A stretch of DNA of 64,000 bases from Adiantum capillus-veneris. Its lineage: Eukaryota; Streptophyta; Polypodiopsida; Polypodiales; Pteridaceae. Positions 11,414 through 23,101 of this stretch are shown piece after piece. The DNA is taken from the NCBI GenBank assembly GCA_014529385.2, contig CM043963.1, positions 65,793,895 through 65,857,894 on the forward strand, read 5' to 3'. The first letter of the stretch is position 1. The number at the start of each line of letters is the position of its first letter. The notes beneath the pieces are model-generated. The model had not been told where the DNA came from, did not search any database, and worked only from the letters and a program-made list of their open reading frames with translations. Made by a program: the position numbers and the translations under genes.

Positions 11414-12253
11414 ATGAAAGCCAGGAAAGAACGAGAGCAAACAGCTCTATCCGAGGAGTTAAAACACACAAAGGATAGATTAGAGCAGTTAGAGGATCTA
11501 GCTAGCCTAAGCTCACACACCGCGGCAACCATAGCACCCAAGGAAATAGTAGAACCCAAAAGTGCAGGATCAGGGGGATCAGTACTGGCAGACAAGGTAA
11601 ATGAGCAGTTGGATGCACTTCTAAAAGCTTACGAAGCCAGACTCAAAAAGAACCAAACCCAAGAGCAAAGATGGATGACTTATCCATATGCTGAGATAGA
11701 AAAACAGAGGTTGGAAATGTGTAGAAAGATGATTGAAACAGCTCAATCTTTGATGGAAAACCCGCTTGGTAAACCTGCAAATTGGCATGAAGTACCAGCT
11801 CCAACCCCTATCCAACCAGCTTTAGAGGAACAAGTAGAAACGAAGGAAAGACTCACGAATACCTATGAGTCTAAGGGAGAACCTATCATAGTGCCAAATA
11901 CAACAGATGAGGCAAGTGATGGGTTCCAGCCTAAAACATTGGCAGAAATGGATAAGGACTGTAACGGTCTAGATGATCTGTGGAAGCAAATCCGTGAGGC
12001 CAACGAAGCTAACAAGGTGAGTAACCACATGAACAACACAAAAAAAGAGAATAATGAGACCTTACCTCCTATTGAAGAATTTGAGGCAAGGTCACAAATG
12101 AACTTTGATATACATTCACAAGGGGGAGACCATGGATCAATTAGTTTGGGGCACAGCCAACCAGACTCGCTGAAAACTCTACCCTCTTACCTAGGAAAGT
12201 ATGAAGCCAAATCTAAAGTGAGAGCAATCCCATACTTTCTTCTAACAAAGTGA
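11414..12253 (+). pseudogene. Gypsy gag-pol linker with coiled coil (fossil)
   Basis: A 279-residue reading frame, highly charged, with heptad-like Leu/Glu/Lys spacing at residues about 1-40 (REREQTALSEELKHTKDRLE) and 65-110. It precedes the protease reading frame and overlaps it by a few bases (ATGATG overlap at 12250). Its role in this family is not known to me. Confidence 0.55.
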
Positions 12254-12810
12254 TGGATTCACAAGGGTTGATTGAGTTATTGTCCACCCCGGTGGCATGC
12301 ACAATCACATTAGCCGAACTCCTAAGGTTACGACAAAACAGGTGGACCACAGTAGGCAAATGCCTAGAAAAATTTGGAGTGAAAGACACCACCTTGAAGC
12401 TTCAGGAAGGGATCAGAGAATTGGACAGGCCTCAACTAAATACTAGGCCAGTAGCATTAAACAAAGTTGGAGAGTATTGCAAGGTAGAAGATGGAAACAC
12501 CACGCTACCAGTAGAATTCCAAGGAGTAGTTTCCAAAGCTATTCTTGACAGTGGAGTAGGGGTTGCTATAGCCACCAAGGAAATCTGGAAAAAATGGGAA
12601 AAACCAGCTGTAAGAGCTACCAAAATGAAATTGCAATTGGCAGATGGGTTCATGGAGAAGCCTCTAGGACTATTAGAAAAAGTGATTGTCACTTCGTACG
12701 GAATCGAGTATGAGCATACATTTGCAATAGTCGATTTCGACAAAAAGAACAATTACGAGATCATTTTGGGAAGACCATTCATGAGACAATTGAAGATGGT
12801 ACAGGATTAG
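12250..12810 (+). pseudogene. Gypsy aspartic protease (fossil)
   Basis: Retropepsin-type reading frame: the active-site motif ILDSGVGVAIA (about residues 97-107) and the flap-proximal end block IILGRPFM. Such proteases cut Gag-Pol into its parts. The position between gag and RT is the normal Ty3 order. Confidence 0.8.
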
Positions 12811-13306
12811 GGTTATGACCACATATTCCTCAAACATGGTGAGACAACAACCAAAATACACTTGAAAGACCATAGTTACAAGGATGTGAACCAGACACCA
12901 GTGGAAGAGTTTGATTCAGCTACAGTCTAGGATCAGAACTCCCAGCATGGTTAGGGCAACAAAAAGAGCTATGGATGTGTGGAGCTTCACATTGTGGGAG
13001 CTTGAAAAGAGAAGAATGCATCTTAGAAAGAGCGATTGAGGACAAGGATTACATTCCGAAATCTTTTCCTAAAGATGCCTTGGAACCTCTAGAATGGGAA
13101 CACATACTAGCAACATTGGACGTCTGTACCATTACAGATAGTCCAACAACAAAACTTTGCGACAAGGATGGCTATGATGTGCTACCCTACTACATGGTAA
13201 GCATTATACCAAGAGGATATGAGATGGTAGAACCACCAGAACAAGAAGAGTTTTATAACTCCTCTGAACATCTAGAGGTAAACAACGATGCAAATAATGA
13301 GTGTTC
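12811..13306 (+). other. Gypsy pol linker left of the chromovirus
   Basis: A reading frame at 12975 up to the insertion site (ECILERAIEDKDYIPKSFPKDALEPLEWEH) is likely the protease-RT linker. It is cut by the chromovirus at 13306/13307. Confidence 0.5.
13302..13306. repeat. Target duplication, left copy (tgttc)
   Basis: tgttc directly left of the chromovirus LTR; the same five bases follow its right end at 18127-18131. Confidence 0.92.
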
Positions 13307-14868
13307 TGTAACATTTAATGGCCTAATAACTTGTGTGTAGCGGAAATTAGCATGAACATAGTGGGCATTTCATTAGAATAGATTCCTAATGAGAATTACA
13401 AGAGTGCTTGGGTGGAGAGAGCAACAAAAAGCATAACACCTAGTTAGATAGCATCAACAATACTTTCAAAAGAGAGAGAAATTAAGCTATTGACAACAGT
13501 TGAGGACCGGATTTGCATGGAGCTGGTCCCCCCTCCAAAAGGCTTTGTATTATGGGTTCTCCCATCAAGAGAGGCATTGTGCAATACAATTCTTTGTGTT
13601 CCTTCAAGACTAGCTAGTGCAATGAAGATGAAAGCTTCATGCACTAAGCAAAACACTTAGCAAACACAACATTAATTGTCCCCGGTCTCAGACCCAAGAC
13701 CTCACACACCTTCGAAGATGGTGAGAGCTAGCAGGGTATGAGAGTAGATTGAGAGGAAGAAGGAGTATCTTACGAGAAAGATGTACATCTCCTCACATAA
13801 TCACTCATATTAGCATAGCTTAGCTTAGATATTAGCATGGTAGAGGAGATGAGCATGCATTGAAGCTTGGCTCTTGGTTGGATTTGCATCCACATGCCAA
13901 GAGTGTGTTGATGTAGGATTCTATCTCACAAGCTTGGAGTAGGTGATGAGCTCTCCATTAAAGCTTGGGAAGAGATAGTCTTGTCTTTCTTCACACATGA
14001 GATTGTGTGTGAGTGTGTGTGATAATGCCTTGCAAAAATCAGTCCCCTCTCTCTCTCTTGGGCGAGCCCTCTTGCTATTTGCTCTTGTAGGCTCCCCATT
14101 GGACCTCCCCAGGGCTAGCCTATCACAATTAAGTAGCATAAGTGATAGCCTTCTGACATGTGTCCCCCTTTCCCCTTTTGTGAGAGCTTTAGGTAATTTA
14201 ATAGTCAAACTAAACTCTCAGGCAAGCCATTGGGCTGTTGAATGCTCATTGGACCCCTTGGGAGACTGTCCAATAGTCTTCTAGAAGACTTAATTCTCAT
14301 TGGTTCTTTTATTAAGTGTTTTTAAATTAATTAAACTAGATTTACTCTAGTCTAATTCTCATTGGTCCACCTCCAAGGCCATCCAATCGGAATTGGGTAC
14401 ACCTTGTGGGCATGTGGCCTAGGGAGCTGACATGTGTCCCTCATTCCCTTTGTGTAAAGGGAGCTTGTGTGTGTGTGTGTGTGTGTGTGGCTTTCTCCCT
14501 CATCCCCTAGAAGAAAGGCTTGCCCCCTCCTATGTAGGGATTTGAAAAGACTTTTTGGTCACACACAAAGCATCCAATTTCCCCTAGGGTTGACCTTTGG
14601 ACACAACCTTTGAATTTTGGGACCTTAGCATTTTGGAAGTCTTAATGGGCTGAACCTTAGGGTCTTTTTAGCCCATTGTTGCACATGGCTCTTTTGTAGA
14701 TGGCCCCCCCTTTGGATCCCTATTTTCCCTCCTTTGGATCCCTACTGTGGCCGGTCTGCTAGCTTAACCAATATTCTAGCTTTTTCTCCTCTGGCACTTT
14801 CCCATATTAAATGATCAGTTTAACATGAGAAAATCATTTAGGAGAATTAGATATTGATTATTATGACA
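13307..14868 (-). repeat. Chromovirus 3' LTR
   Basis: On the plus strand it begins TGTAACATTT and ends TTATGACA, matching the second copy at 16521-18126. It contains a (TG)n run near 14467-14488. Confidence 0.95.
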
Positions 14869-14885
14869 TTACCTCTCTGTTGAAA
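14869..14885 (-). promoter_or_regulatory. Chromovirus polypurine tract
   Basis: The minus strand next to the 3' LTR reads AACAGAGAGGTAA, a purine-rich stretch in the place where plus-strand DNA synthesis is primed. Confidence 0.65.
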
Positions 14886-15224
14886 TCATAGTCGTCCTCG
14901 ACTATGGTGTAGAGAAGATAAAGCATATTCATGAGTCCTTTTCTTAGCGGGTAGAGGATCCCTATGTTACCCTATGACATCATTCCACAATGGATGACTA
15001 GTCCATTTGGCGCTTGATAGCCTGAGGCTGCCACAAGAATGTCTGCACATTAGTCCTATCAATCTTCCATAGTAGAGTGACAAGCTCTACTTGTTGTTTG
15101 GGAGATGTCATCTCCGCAAACTTGATCTAAGCATGCATACTACTTCATTTTTGTGCACAATAAAGAAAAAGAGAGTCTTATAAGACAAAAAACTTTGTTC
15201 ATTTTTAACATTTTGTACATTTGC

Positions 15225-16450
15225 TTACTCTTGGGAAGCATTGTAAGCATTGACAAGGTTTAGATTATCCTTTAATTGTATGCCTTGCATCCATCTAGCA
15301 TCTTCAAAAGGATAATTCTTAAACTTAATAAGATATCGTCGGATAGTCTTACCGCCTCTTAATACCTTGTCTTCATGTCGGAGAATGGACTCGGGCTGCA
15401 ACACCTCCTCTTGGTCCTCGATCTCCGGTGGGTCTTCAATAGTTGGTTCTTGAGGTGGCTCTCCTTTGTAAGGCTTTAATAGGCTCACATGGAAAGCATT
15501 GTGTATGAGCCAATGATTGGGCAACTTGAGTTGATAGGCCATCTCATTGATCAGCCTAAGAATCTGGAAGGGACCATAGTACCTTTTTGCTAGTTTAGCA
15601 TAGTACTTTTGGTGGCCCGTAGGATTCTTGCCCGTCGTGTGCCTTAATCGAGCCTTAGGAAACTTTAATAAGACCCAATCATTTTCTTTAAAGGTTTGGG
15701 CTCTTCTGTGCTTGTCAGCAACAGCCTTTTTCCTTTGCTGTAAGATAGAGATAGCATCCTTAATCTTTTGAAAAGATTCTTGTAGGTCTCGGCTATACTC
15801 ATCTGCAGCGAAGATCTTCCCATGTACCTTAAGTAGCAAGGGACTTTTTGATCTTCCCTCAATTACCTCGAAAGGTGCTTTTCCCGTGGAAGTATGTACA
15901 ATGTTATTGTAAGCATACTCCACTAAGGGTAAGTACTTCTCCCATTGGGATCTTTGATCTACTTCCGTTACATAGGCTTTTAGTAGATCGAGAATTGTTA
16001 GGTTAGCTATTTCACTTTGGCCATCCGTTTGTGGATGATAGGCCAAAGAGAAGTTTAGCCTTGTTCCTAAATTCTCAAAGAGACCCTTCCAGAAATTACT
16101 GGTCATTCTAGGATCTCTATCCGACACTATAGACATTGGCAAGCCATGGTACTTGAAAATTTGTGAAATGAAGAGGGTTGCCATTTGATGGGCTTTGATA
16201 GTCTTTTTGACAGGTATAAAATGAGCTTGTTTACTGAACCTGTCTACTATCATCCATATTCCCGTATTCCCATGGATAGACTTAGGCAATCCAAAGATAA
16301 AATCCATGGATATGCTCTCCTATGTTGAATTAGGGATTGGCAAGGGTTGGAGCAATCCAAGTTGCTTCCCTCTATCAAATTTTGTCTTTTGGCATACCAC
16401 ACATTAAGAAACATACTCTTGTATGTTCACTTTCATGGTAGGCCAATAGA
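15225..16450 (-). pseudogene. Chromovirus integrase with C-terminal chromodomain (fossil)
   Basis: The minus strand from about 16450 gives the end of the integrase zinc-binding domain (CVVCQKTKFDRGKQLGLLQPLPIP). The long frame 16307-15225 then holds the DDE core (MDFIFGLPKS, VDRFSKQAHFIP, IVSDRDPRMTSNFWK, SLAYHPQTDGQSE), the GPFQIL...NAFHVSLLKPY C-terminal block and a chromodomain-like end (RHEDKVLRGGKTIRRYLIKFKNYPFEDARWM). The chromodomain is known to steer chromovirus integration to particular chromatin. Residues D, D and E of the core can be placed in DRFSK, SDRDP and the QTDGQSE segment. The element as a whole is broken. Confidence 0.9.
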
Positions 16451-16507
16451 AATATGTTTCAAGAAAAGAGAAACCTCCCTTCTTGAGCAAGAAAAGAGAA
16501 ACCTTGT

Positions 16508-16519
16508 GCTCTGATACCA
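16508..16519 (-). promoter_or_regulatory. Chromovirus primer binding site, initiator-Met tRNA
   Basis: The minus strand reads TGGTATCAGAGC one base inside the 5' LTR, the canonical complement of the plant initiator methionine tRNA 3' end. Confidence 0.93.
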
Positions 16520-16520
16520 A

Positions 16521-17710
16521 TGTAACATTTAATGGCCTAATAACTTGTGTGTAGCGGAAATTAGCATGAACATAGTGGGCATTTCATTAGAATAGATTCC
16601 TAATGAGAATTACAAGAGTGCTTGGGTGGAGAGAGCAACAAAAAGCATAACACCTAGTTAGATAGCATCAACAATACTTTCAAAAGAGAGAGAAATTAAG
16701 CTATTGACAATAGTTGAGGACCGGATTTTCATGGAGCCGGTCCCCCCTCCAAAAGGCTTTGTATTATGGGTTCTCCCATCAAGAGAGACATTGTACAATA
16801 CAATTCTTTGTGTTCCTTCAAGACTAGCTAGTGCAATGAAGATGAAAGCTTCATGCACTAAGCAAAAAACTTAGCAAACACAACATTAATTGTCCCCGGT
16901 CTCAGACCCAAGACCTCACACACCTTCGAAGATGGTGAGAGCTAGCAGGGTATGAGAGTAGATTGAGAGGAAGAAGGAGTATCTTATGAGAAAGATGTAC
17001 ATCTCCTCACATAATCACTCATATTAGCATAGCTTAGCTTAGTAATTAGCATGGTAGAGGAGATGAGCATGCATTGAAGCTTGGCTCTTGGTTGGATTTG
17101 CATCCACATGCCAAGAGTGTGTTGATGTAGGCTTCTATCTCACAAGCTTGGAGTAGGTGATGAGCTCTCCATTAAAGCTTGGGAAGAGATAGTCTTCTCT
17201 TTCTTCACACATGAGATTATTTGAGTGTGTGTGTGTGATAATGCCTTGCAAAAATCATCCCCCTCTCTCTCTTGGGCTAGCCCTCTTGCTATTTGCTCTT
17301 GCAGGCTCCCCATTGGACCTCCCCGGGCTAGCCTATCACAATTAAGTAGCATAAGTGATAGCCTTCTGACATGTGTCCCCCTTTCCCCTTTTGTGAGAGA
17401 TTTAGGTAATTTAATAGTTAAACTAAACTCTCATTGGACCCCTTTGTCTCCTGGCCAATAGGAATCAAGCACGCCATTGGGCTGCTAAATGCTCATTGGA
17501 CCCCTTGGGAGACTGTCAATAGTCTTCTAGAGGACTTAATTTTCATTGGTTCTTTTATTAAGTGTTTTTAAATTAATTAAACTAGATTTACTCTAGTCTA
17601 ATTCTCATTGGTCCACCTCCAAGGCCATCCAATAGGAATTGGATACACCTTGTGGGCATCTGGCCTAGGGAGCTGACATGTGTCCCTCATTCCCTTTGTG
17701 TAAAGGGAGC

Positions 17711-17748
<38 letters not shown>

Positions 17749-18126
17749 ATTTCTCTCTCATCCCCTAGAAGAAAGGCTCGCCCCCTCCTATGTAGGGATT
17801 TGAAAATACTTTTTGGTCACACACAAAGCATCCAATTTCCCCTAGGGTTGACCTTTGGACACAACCTTTGAATTTTGGAACCTTAGCATTTTGGAAGTCT
17901 TAATGGGATGAACCTTAGGGTCTTTTTAGCCCATTGTTGCACATGGCTCTTTTGTAGATGGCCCCCCCTTTGGATCCCTATTTTCCCTCCTTTGGATCCC
18001 TATTGTGGCCAGTCTGCTAGCTTAACCAATATTCTAGCTTTTTCTCCCCTGGCACTTCCCCATATTAAATGATCAGTTTAACATGAGAAAATCATTTAGG
18101 AGAATTAGATATTGATTATTATGACA
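16521..18126 (-). repeat. Chromovirus 5' LTR
   Basis: Same sequence as 13307-14868 with few changes; TG...CA ends on both strands. A longer (TG)n run (17711-17746) and a 34-bp extra segment near 17436-17470 account for most of the length difference. Confidence 0.95.
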
Positions 18127-18131
18127 TGTTC

Positions 18132-18798
18132 AAACAACTCAAGTGAGTGTGGGGCGAAAGCAGAGAATATCAAGTTTTATGATTTTTCTAATCAGCACCC
18201 TAGACGCCAAGAACGCTATAGGAGGAAACTAGCAGGAAACAAAGCGAGAGAGAACCTGATGCCTAGGATAAGAGGTAAAACTCACTATCTGATGCTTGTA
18301 AAAGCACGGGATTGTGTAAAAGATCAAATATCAGGAAGATTCTCAAAAGTTCGAAGGGAAAGAACGCAAGAGGAAAAAAGACAAGTACGAAAAGCTAAAA
18401 CAGAAACAAAATCACCAAAATCTCGAAAATAAAAAAAAGAAATAACGAAAGACAAAGAGTGGACCAAACTGGAGCGTAAACAGAAATACCAAGAACTGAA
18501 ACGGTCTTTACGAGAGATATGGATTACTGAGGAAGATAGTGATGGTAAAGGGGAGTCAGACAAAGAAAACATGAATGTACCATCACACTATCGGAAATTC
18601 ACCATCCAGGACAAAAAAATCATAATGACACCACCAGTCAGGGAAAGAACAAACCAGGAATCTTATGATGGGCCGGAAAATGCAAAAAAGATACACCTTG
18701 CGGAACCAGGTGAGAAGCCTCAAACGATCTATATCGCAACCGATTTAGAGCCTGAATAGGAAGAACGGCTAACACAACTTCTCAAGAAGTATAAAGAT
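18132..18798 (+). pseudogene. Gypsy pol linker right of the chromovirus (fossil)
   Basis: Lys/Arg/Glu-rich translated stretches (RRKLAGNKAR, KVRRERTQEEKRQVRKAK) and at 18571-18759 a frame ending AEPGEKPQTIYIATDLEPE, typical of the segment just before a Ty3 reverse transcriptase. Confidence 0.6.
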
Positions 18799-19655
18799 GT
18801 GTTTGCATGGTCCTATAAAGACCTCAAAGGATGTGATCCATCGATATGCCAACATACAATTCCTTTGAAATCAGATGCAAAACCTAGCAAACAGCGTCCT
18901 TATACATATAATTACACATTTGCTAAAAGAATCAAAGAGGAGATTGACAAGCTGATGGAAGCTGAATTCATCTATGAAATCGAGCATACAGATTGGGTGT
19001 CACCCATTGTGGTAGTCCCCAAAAAGAACGGAAAACTGCGAGTATGTGTAAACCTCAAAAAGGTAAATGCAGCCACCATAAGGGATAATTATCCCTTGCC
19101 AATCACAGAACATGTACTTGAGAGGGTGGCCGGGAAACGGGCTTATTCCTTTCTAGATGGGTTTTCAGGATACAACCAATTGGCAATTGCAATGGAGGAT
19201 CAACACAAAATAGCATTTGCCACAGAATGGGGAATTTATGTGTATCGAGTTATGCCATTTGGCTTAACTAATGCCCCAGCTACCTTTCAAAGGTTAATGA
19301 CACACACGTTCAAAGAATACCTGAGAATATTCTTAGAAATATACATGGATGATCTTTGTGTACACTCTCTTCTACGAGAGGGACATATTGACCATTTGCA
19401 AAAAGTATTTGAAAAATGTAGGACATATCGAATCTGTCTTAACCCGGAAAAGTGCATTTTCATGGTTAGGCAAGGCCTCATCTTAGGACACATTGTCTCA
19501 AGAAATGGCATAACCACTGACCTACACAAAGTCAAAGTCATAGTAGACCTACCCAGGCCTACTAATGCGAAACAAGTGAAATCCTTCATGGGACGCTGTG
19601 GGTATTATCGAAGATTCATATATATGTATGCAGTCATCGCACAACCCATTATGAA
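18799..19655 (+). pseudogene. Gypsy reverse transcriptase (fossil)
   Basis: Ty3-type reverse transcriptase: FAWSYKDLKGCDPSICQH, WVSPIVVVPKKNGKLRVCVN, KRAYSFLDGFSGYNQLAI, MPFGLTNAPATFQRLM, the catalytic YMDD at about 19342-19353, and GHIVSRNGI...KSFMGRCGYYRRFI. It would make DNA from the element RNA. The domain is interrupted after the YYRRFI block by the ~24-kb insertion; RNase H resumes near 43.95 kb. Confidence 0.9.
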
Positions 19656-19696
19656 AAATATGAACCCTCTAGAGGCCCTTTGGGATTAAGGTTAAT

Positions 19697-19937
19697 TAGA
19701 GGCCAGCCAATGAGAGGGTTAATTTTATTTGCGAGTTAATCAATTCGTGTTTTTTTGCTACAGGTGATGCTTTTTTGAGTTTATAGAAGCATGGATTCCA
19801 CTCATATGTATGCTCTCTAAGGTGGCATTGTGGTATGTTAAATAAGTACCGAGGGAAGGAGAGAGAAGAAGGATTAGACGGAGAGAGAAAAACATACTTG
19901 TGAAATAGAGATAGGATCGGGGTGTGAGAGTACCGAC

Positions 19938-20021
<84 letters not shown>

Positions 20022-20271
20022 TGAGAGTGGGAGATGAGGGGGAGAGAGGAAAGATAGGTTCAAAATGAAAAAAGTCCGGCTAAAGTTTGGGCAAGAAGGT
20101 TCTCAAGCCGGTTCAAATTATTTCATTTAGTAACTTGATATAGAATTGTTTATGTGTTGGTTTAATGTATATATTTTATAAATATCCTACATTTTAATTG
20201 AAATGAAAGTGGAGTTAAGTAAAAGTGGAGTTTTGTTGTGAAGAAGGAGGTTGTGTGCACGTTTTCTACTC

Positions 20272-20340
<69 letters not shown>

Positions 20341-20568
20341 AGATGAGGGGGAGAGAGGAAAGATAGATTCAAAATGAAAAAAGTCCGGCTCAAGTTTGGG
20401 CAAGAAGGTTCTCAAGCCGGTTCAAATTATTTCATTTAGTATCTTGGGATAGAATTCTTTATGTGTTGGTTTAATTTATATATTTTATAAATATCCCACA
20501 TTTTAATTGAGATGAAAGTGGAGTTTTGTTGTGAAGAAGGAGGTTGTGTGCACGTTTTCTACTCACGT

Positions 20569-20651
<83 letters not shown>

Positions 20652-21090
20652 CATGTTCATATGCGTGTGAAAAGGTTCCAAAGCCGGGTCCACAAATAAT
20701 GTTTTCCGAGCCCTTAGAGAGGCAGTTTGTGGTGGTTACTCATTGCACTATTATATGCCTATAGTATTCATAGAAGAATAATAATCATAGTGTTTCCCGA
20801 GCCCTTAGAGAGGCAATTAGTGTTGTCTACTCATTGCACTTTTAGATGATTATAAATCTTATAGGGGAATAATAATCGTAGTGACAAATCATGCATATTT
20901 TATTGCACACCCCACTTTAAAAGTTAGTGGTGGAGTAGTAGACGATTATAATATTCATATTGACAAATCATGCATATATTATTGCACGCTCCAATTTAGC
21001 AGTTAGCATATGCTGCGTGGGACCCCTCATGTCACTAACACATGCTACTCTTCCATCACTATCAATGATTTTTGAGAGCATGGTGCTTTA
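19697..21090. repeat. Microsatellite-rich tandem duplication, no gene
   Basis: Units of about 305 bp at roughly 20030-20260 and 20336-20530 share gggagatgagggggagagag...aaaagtccggct...ggttctcaagccggttcaaattatttc. Between and around them are (GA)n at 19940-20019 and 20302-20335, (TG)n at 20276-20301, and (TG)n-(GA)n at 20571-20647. A shorter pair (20698-20760 and 20787-20850) shares ccgagcccttagagaggca. Nothing coding is supported. Confidence 0.8.
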
Positions 21091-21093
21091 GCC

Positions 21094-21100
21094 TATATAA
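21094..21100 (+). promoter_or_regulatory. TATA box of the 118-aa ORF
   Basis: TATATAA about 90 bases before the ATG at 21188, the right distance for a plant promoter with a short leader. Confidence 0.55.
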
Positions 21101-21187
21101 ATGTTACAAGGCAAGCACCATATGCTGCACAAGTGAATCGGAGGTGCTAATCAAGAGAGATTTTTTCATTTTCCCTATACTTATACA

Positions 21188-21544
21188 ATGCCTATAGGAT
21201 ATGCTAGTACTGGTAATGAGGTAGTTGCAAAAATCCATGAAGAGCTTCACAAACTCCCCCCTAACGCACCCCTTGAAGAAAAGAAGACGTTTACACAAAG
21301 AGAGCGTGACACAAATAAGGCGATCCGGATGTTCAACCACCTTAATCGCGCTCGCAAAACCGGAGACCAGGAACTCAATGATGGCTTTGAGACAATGCGA
21401 GAAGCTCTGGGCAAGTGGGAGACATGGGGGTACATAGATAGCTCTCGAAGGGCCGCTTTACAGGCGGAGATTGACCATTTGCTTGTCTGCAAACGCACAA
21501 TCAACCTGGTCGACATCTCTGTCTCTAATGTGGTAGAAGATTGA
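21188..21544 (+). CDS. Unrecognised 118-aa protein
   Basis: A single open frame from ATG 21188 to TGA, with a TATA box about 90 bases upstream. The protein is charged, mostly helical in appearance and has no signal peptide or membrane segment. Residues about 15-60 are Lys/Glu/Arg-rich (KKTFTQRERDTNKAIRMFNHLNRARK), and it contains a WETWGYIDSSRRAALQAEIDHLL helix-like stretch. The start is supported by an A at position -3 being absent but no earlier ATG being in frame. It is the first gene inside the ~24-kb insertion and lies tail to tail with the methyltransferase gene. I do not recognise the family; a DNA-binding or accessory factor is only a guess. Confidence 0.55.
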   Translation: MPIGYASTGNEVVAKIHEELHKLPPNAPLEEKKTFTQRERDTNKAIRMFNHLNRARKTGDQELNDGFETMREALGKWETWGYIDSSRRAALQAEIDHLLVCKRTINLVDISVSNVVED

Positions 21545-23095
21545 GGCAAGATTTAAATAATTATGCACTAAATAATATAGTTAAATAAATATGCACTAGC
21601 ACATGATAAATTGTACTAGTGTGTGTGTGTGTGTGCAGGTTTGATTCCCTACGTAATCATGTAAACAAATTATTTTAATTATATGATGCTTATTTTAACT
21701 ATATGATGGTGTTCCACTCTTCAGTTCCTTGGCGAGAATAATTCATATGTCTCTGTCTGACTTATTATTATTGAAGTAGCTGTGATACTTTTAATCGGCC
21801 TGGTCTACTAACACATCCTCAAGATTTGTCATAATTTAGGGTATTGTTGATATCTTGTAGCTAAACTGAACCGTCAAATGTAACTACAAGCTGTTTGAAA
21901 GCCAAAAATGTAAAGAAAATCTATGTGAGTTTTTTATATAATGCAAGAAAAAGATGAGCATGTCTTTAGTATTTACCCTACTTTTAGTAGAATATACTTT
22001 CCTGTCCATGTAGGTGTTGTTGCAAACAAGGATGAATGCCTAATAAGCCAATTTGAAACTAGGAATCTAAAAAATATTGATGGTTGTACTTGTTTGGGCG
22101 AAGACCTCAAAGTAATGAAACACTCATAGACTCTTGCATATAAAATAGTAATTAAGAACACTTTACTGAGTTGAAGAACTGCATACGTACATAAACACAC
22201 ACGTATAAATAACTATATATATTGTATAAACAAGTACTTAAAAACACTTTACCGAGTTGAAGATCTCCTTACGTACATAAACACACACATATAAATAAAT
22301 AAATAAAAAGATATAAATAAATAAATAAAAAGATATTATATATATAATATAAATATTATATATAAAACTATATATATTCTTAGACCGACAGTGTAAAGAA
22401 ATACTGACAAGCAAATGAAATTTTGACAGCATAACAACGTGAAAAATAAAAATAAAACCATTCCATACTTGCTTCTGTGAAAGCTTGCCTAACTTTTGTT
22501 AAGCTTTCCTATTCTATACTTGCTTCCGTGAAGCTTGCCTAACTTTTGTGTATACATGAAACCATGATTATGTTTCTAAACATGAACAAAAAGCATGATT
22601 ATATTCACAAGCAATCAAAATTTCGACAGCATAACGGTGCGAAAATACAAAAAAAAAATCCATTCCATAATTGCTTCCGTGAAGCTTGACTAACTTTTCT
22701 GTATACGTGAAATCATGATTATGTTTTCAAACATGAACAAAAAGCATGATGATATTGATAAGCAATCAAAATTTCGGTAGCATAATGGTATGAAAATTCA
22801 AACTAAAAAAATTCCCATTCCATACTTGCTTCCGTGCAGCAGCGAATGCTCACGGGAAGAAGAAATTACATAAGCAAAAAAGCATATGTTGTTATATTAC
22901 TTTGGTAAATCCAAAGCTCTCAACAAACTTCTATCTAGTATAATAAATATGAAATCATGGCTGAATTGATAAGGACGATCAACACCAACAACATGTCTTC
23001 AGTAATACCAAAAAAGTGGCACCCAAACACCATGGTCACACGTCGTTCCATAAAAATCACAAACTAGAAAAAATGATAGATAATACCAATGTTGA
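21545..23095. repeat. Intergenic region with direct repeats, no gene
   Basis: AT-rich. Three diverged copies of a unit with the core tttcggcagcataacggcg...ccattccatacttgcttccgtg lie at about 22409-22480, 22608-22685 and 22760-22840; two further copies flank the other end of the methyltransferase gene (27170 and 27745). A (TAAA)/(TA)-rich run lies at 22275-22370. No coding region is supported. Confidence 0.7.
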
Positions 23096-23101
23096 TGTCA
23101 A

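Larger units (their letters stand above)
13307..18126 (-). mobile_element. Ty3 chromovirus with two LTRs (fossil), inserted in Gypsy pol
   Basis: The element is 4820 bp long, bounded by LTRs at 13307-14868 and 16521-18126 and by identical 5-bp duplications (tgttc). It lies opposite to its host element. Initiator-Met primer site at 16508-16519, integrase plus chromodomain at 15225-16450, polypurine tract next to 14869. Only the integrase part of the coding region is recognisable, so this is a broken, short-cored copy. The LTRs agree at about 98% of sites by eye apart from a 34-bp difference and a microsatellite length change, so it is a young insertion relative to its host. Confidence 0.95.

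Noticed and set aside
16504-16520. tRNA fragment near the chromovirus LTR
   Set aside because: Only the 12-base primer complement is present, directly beside the LTR; there is no cloverleaf.
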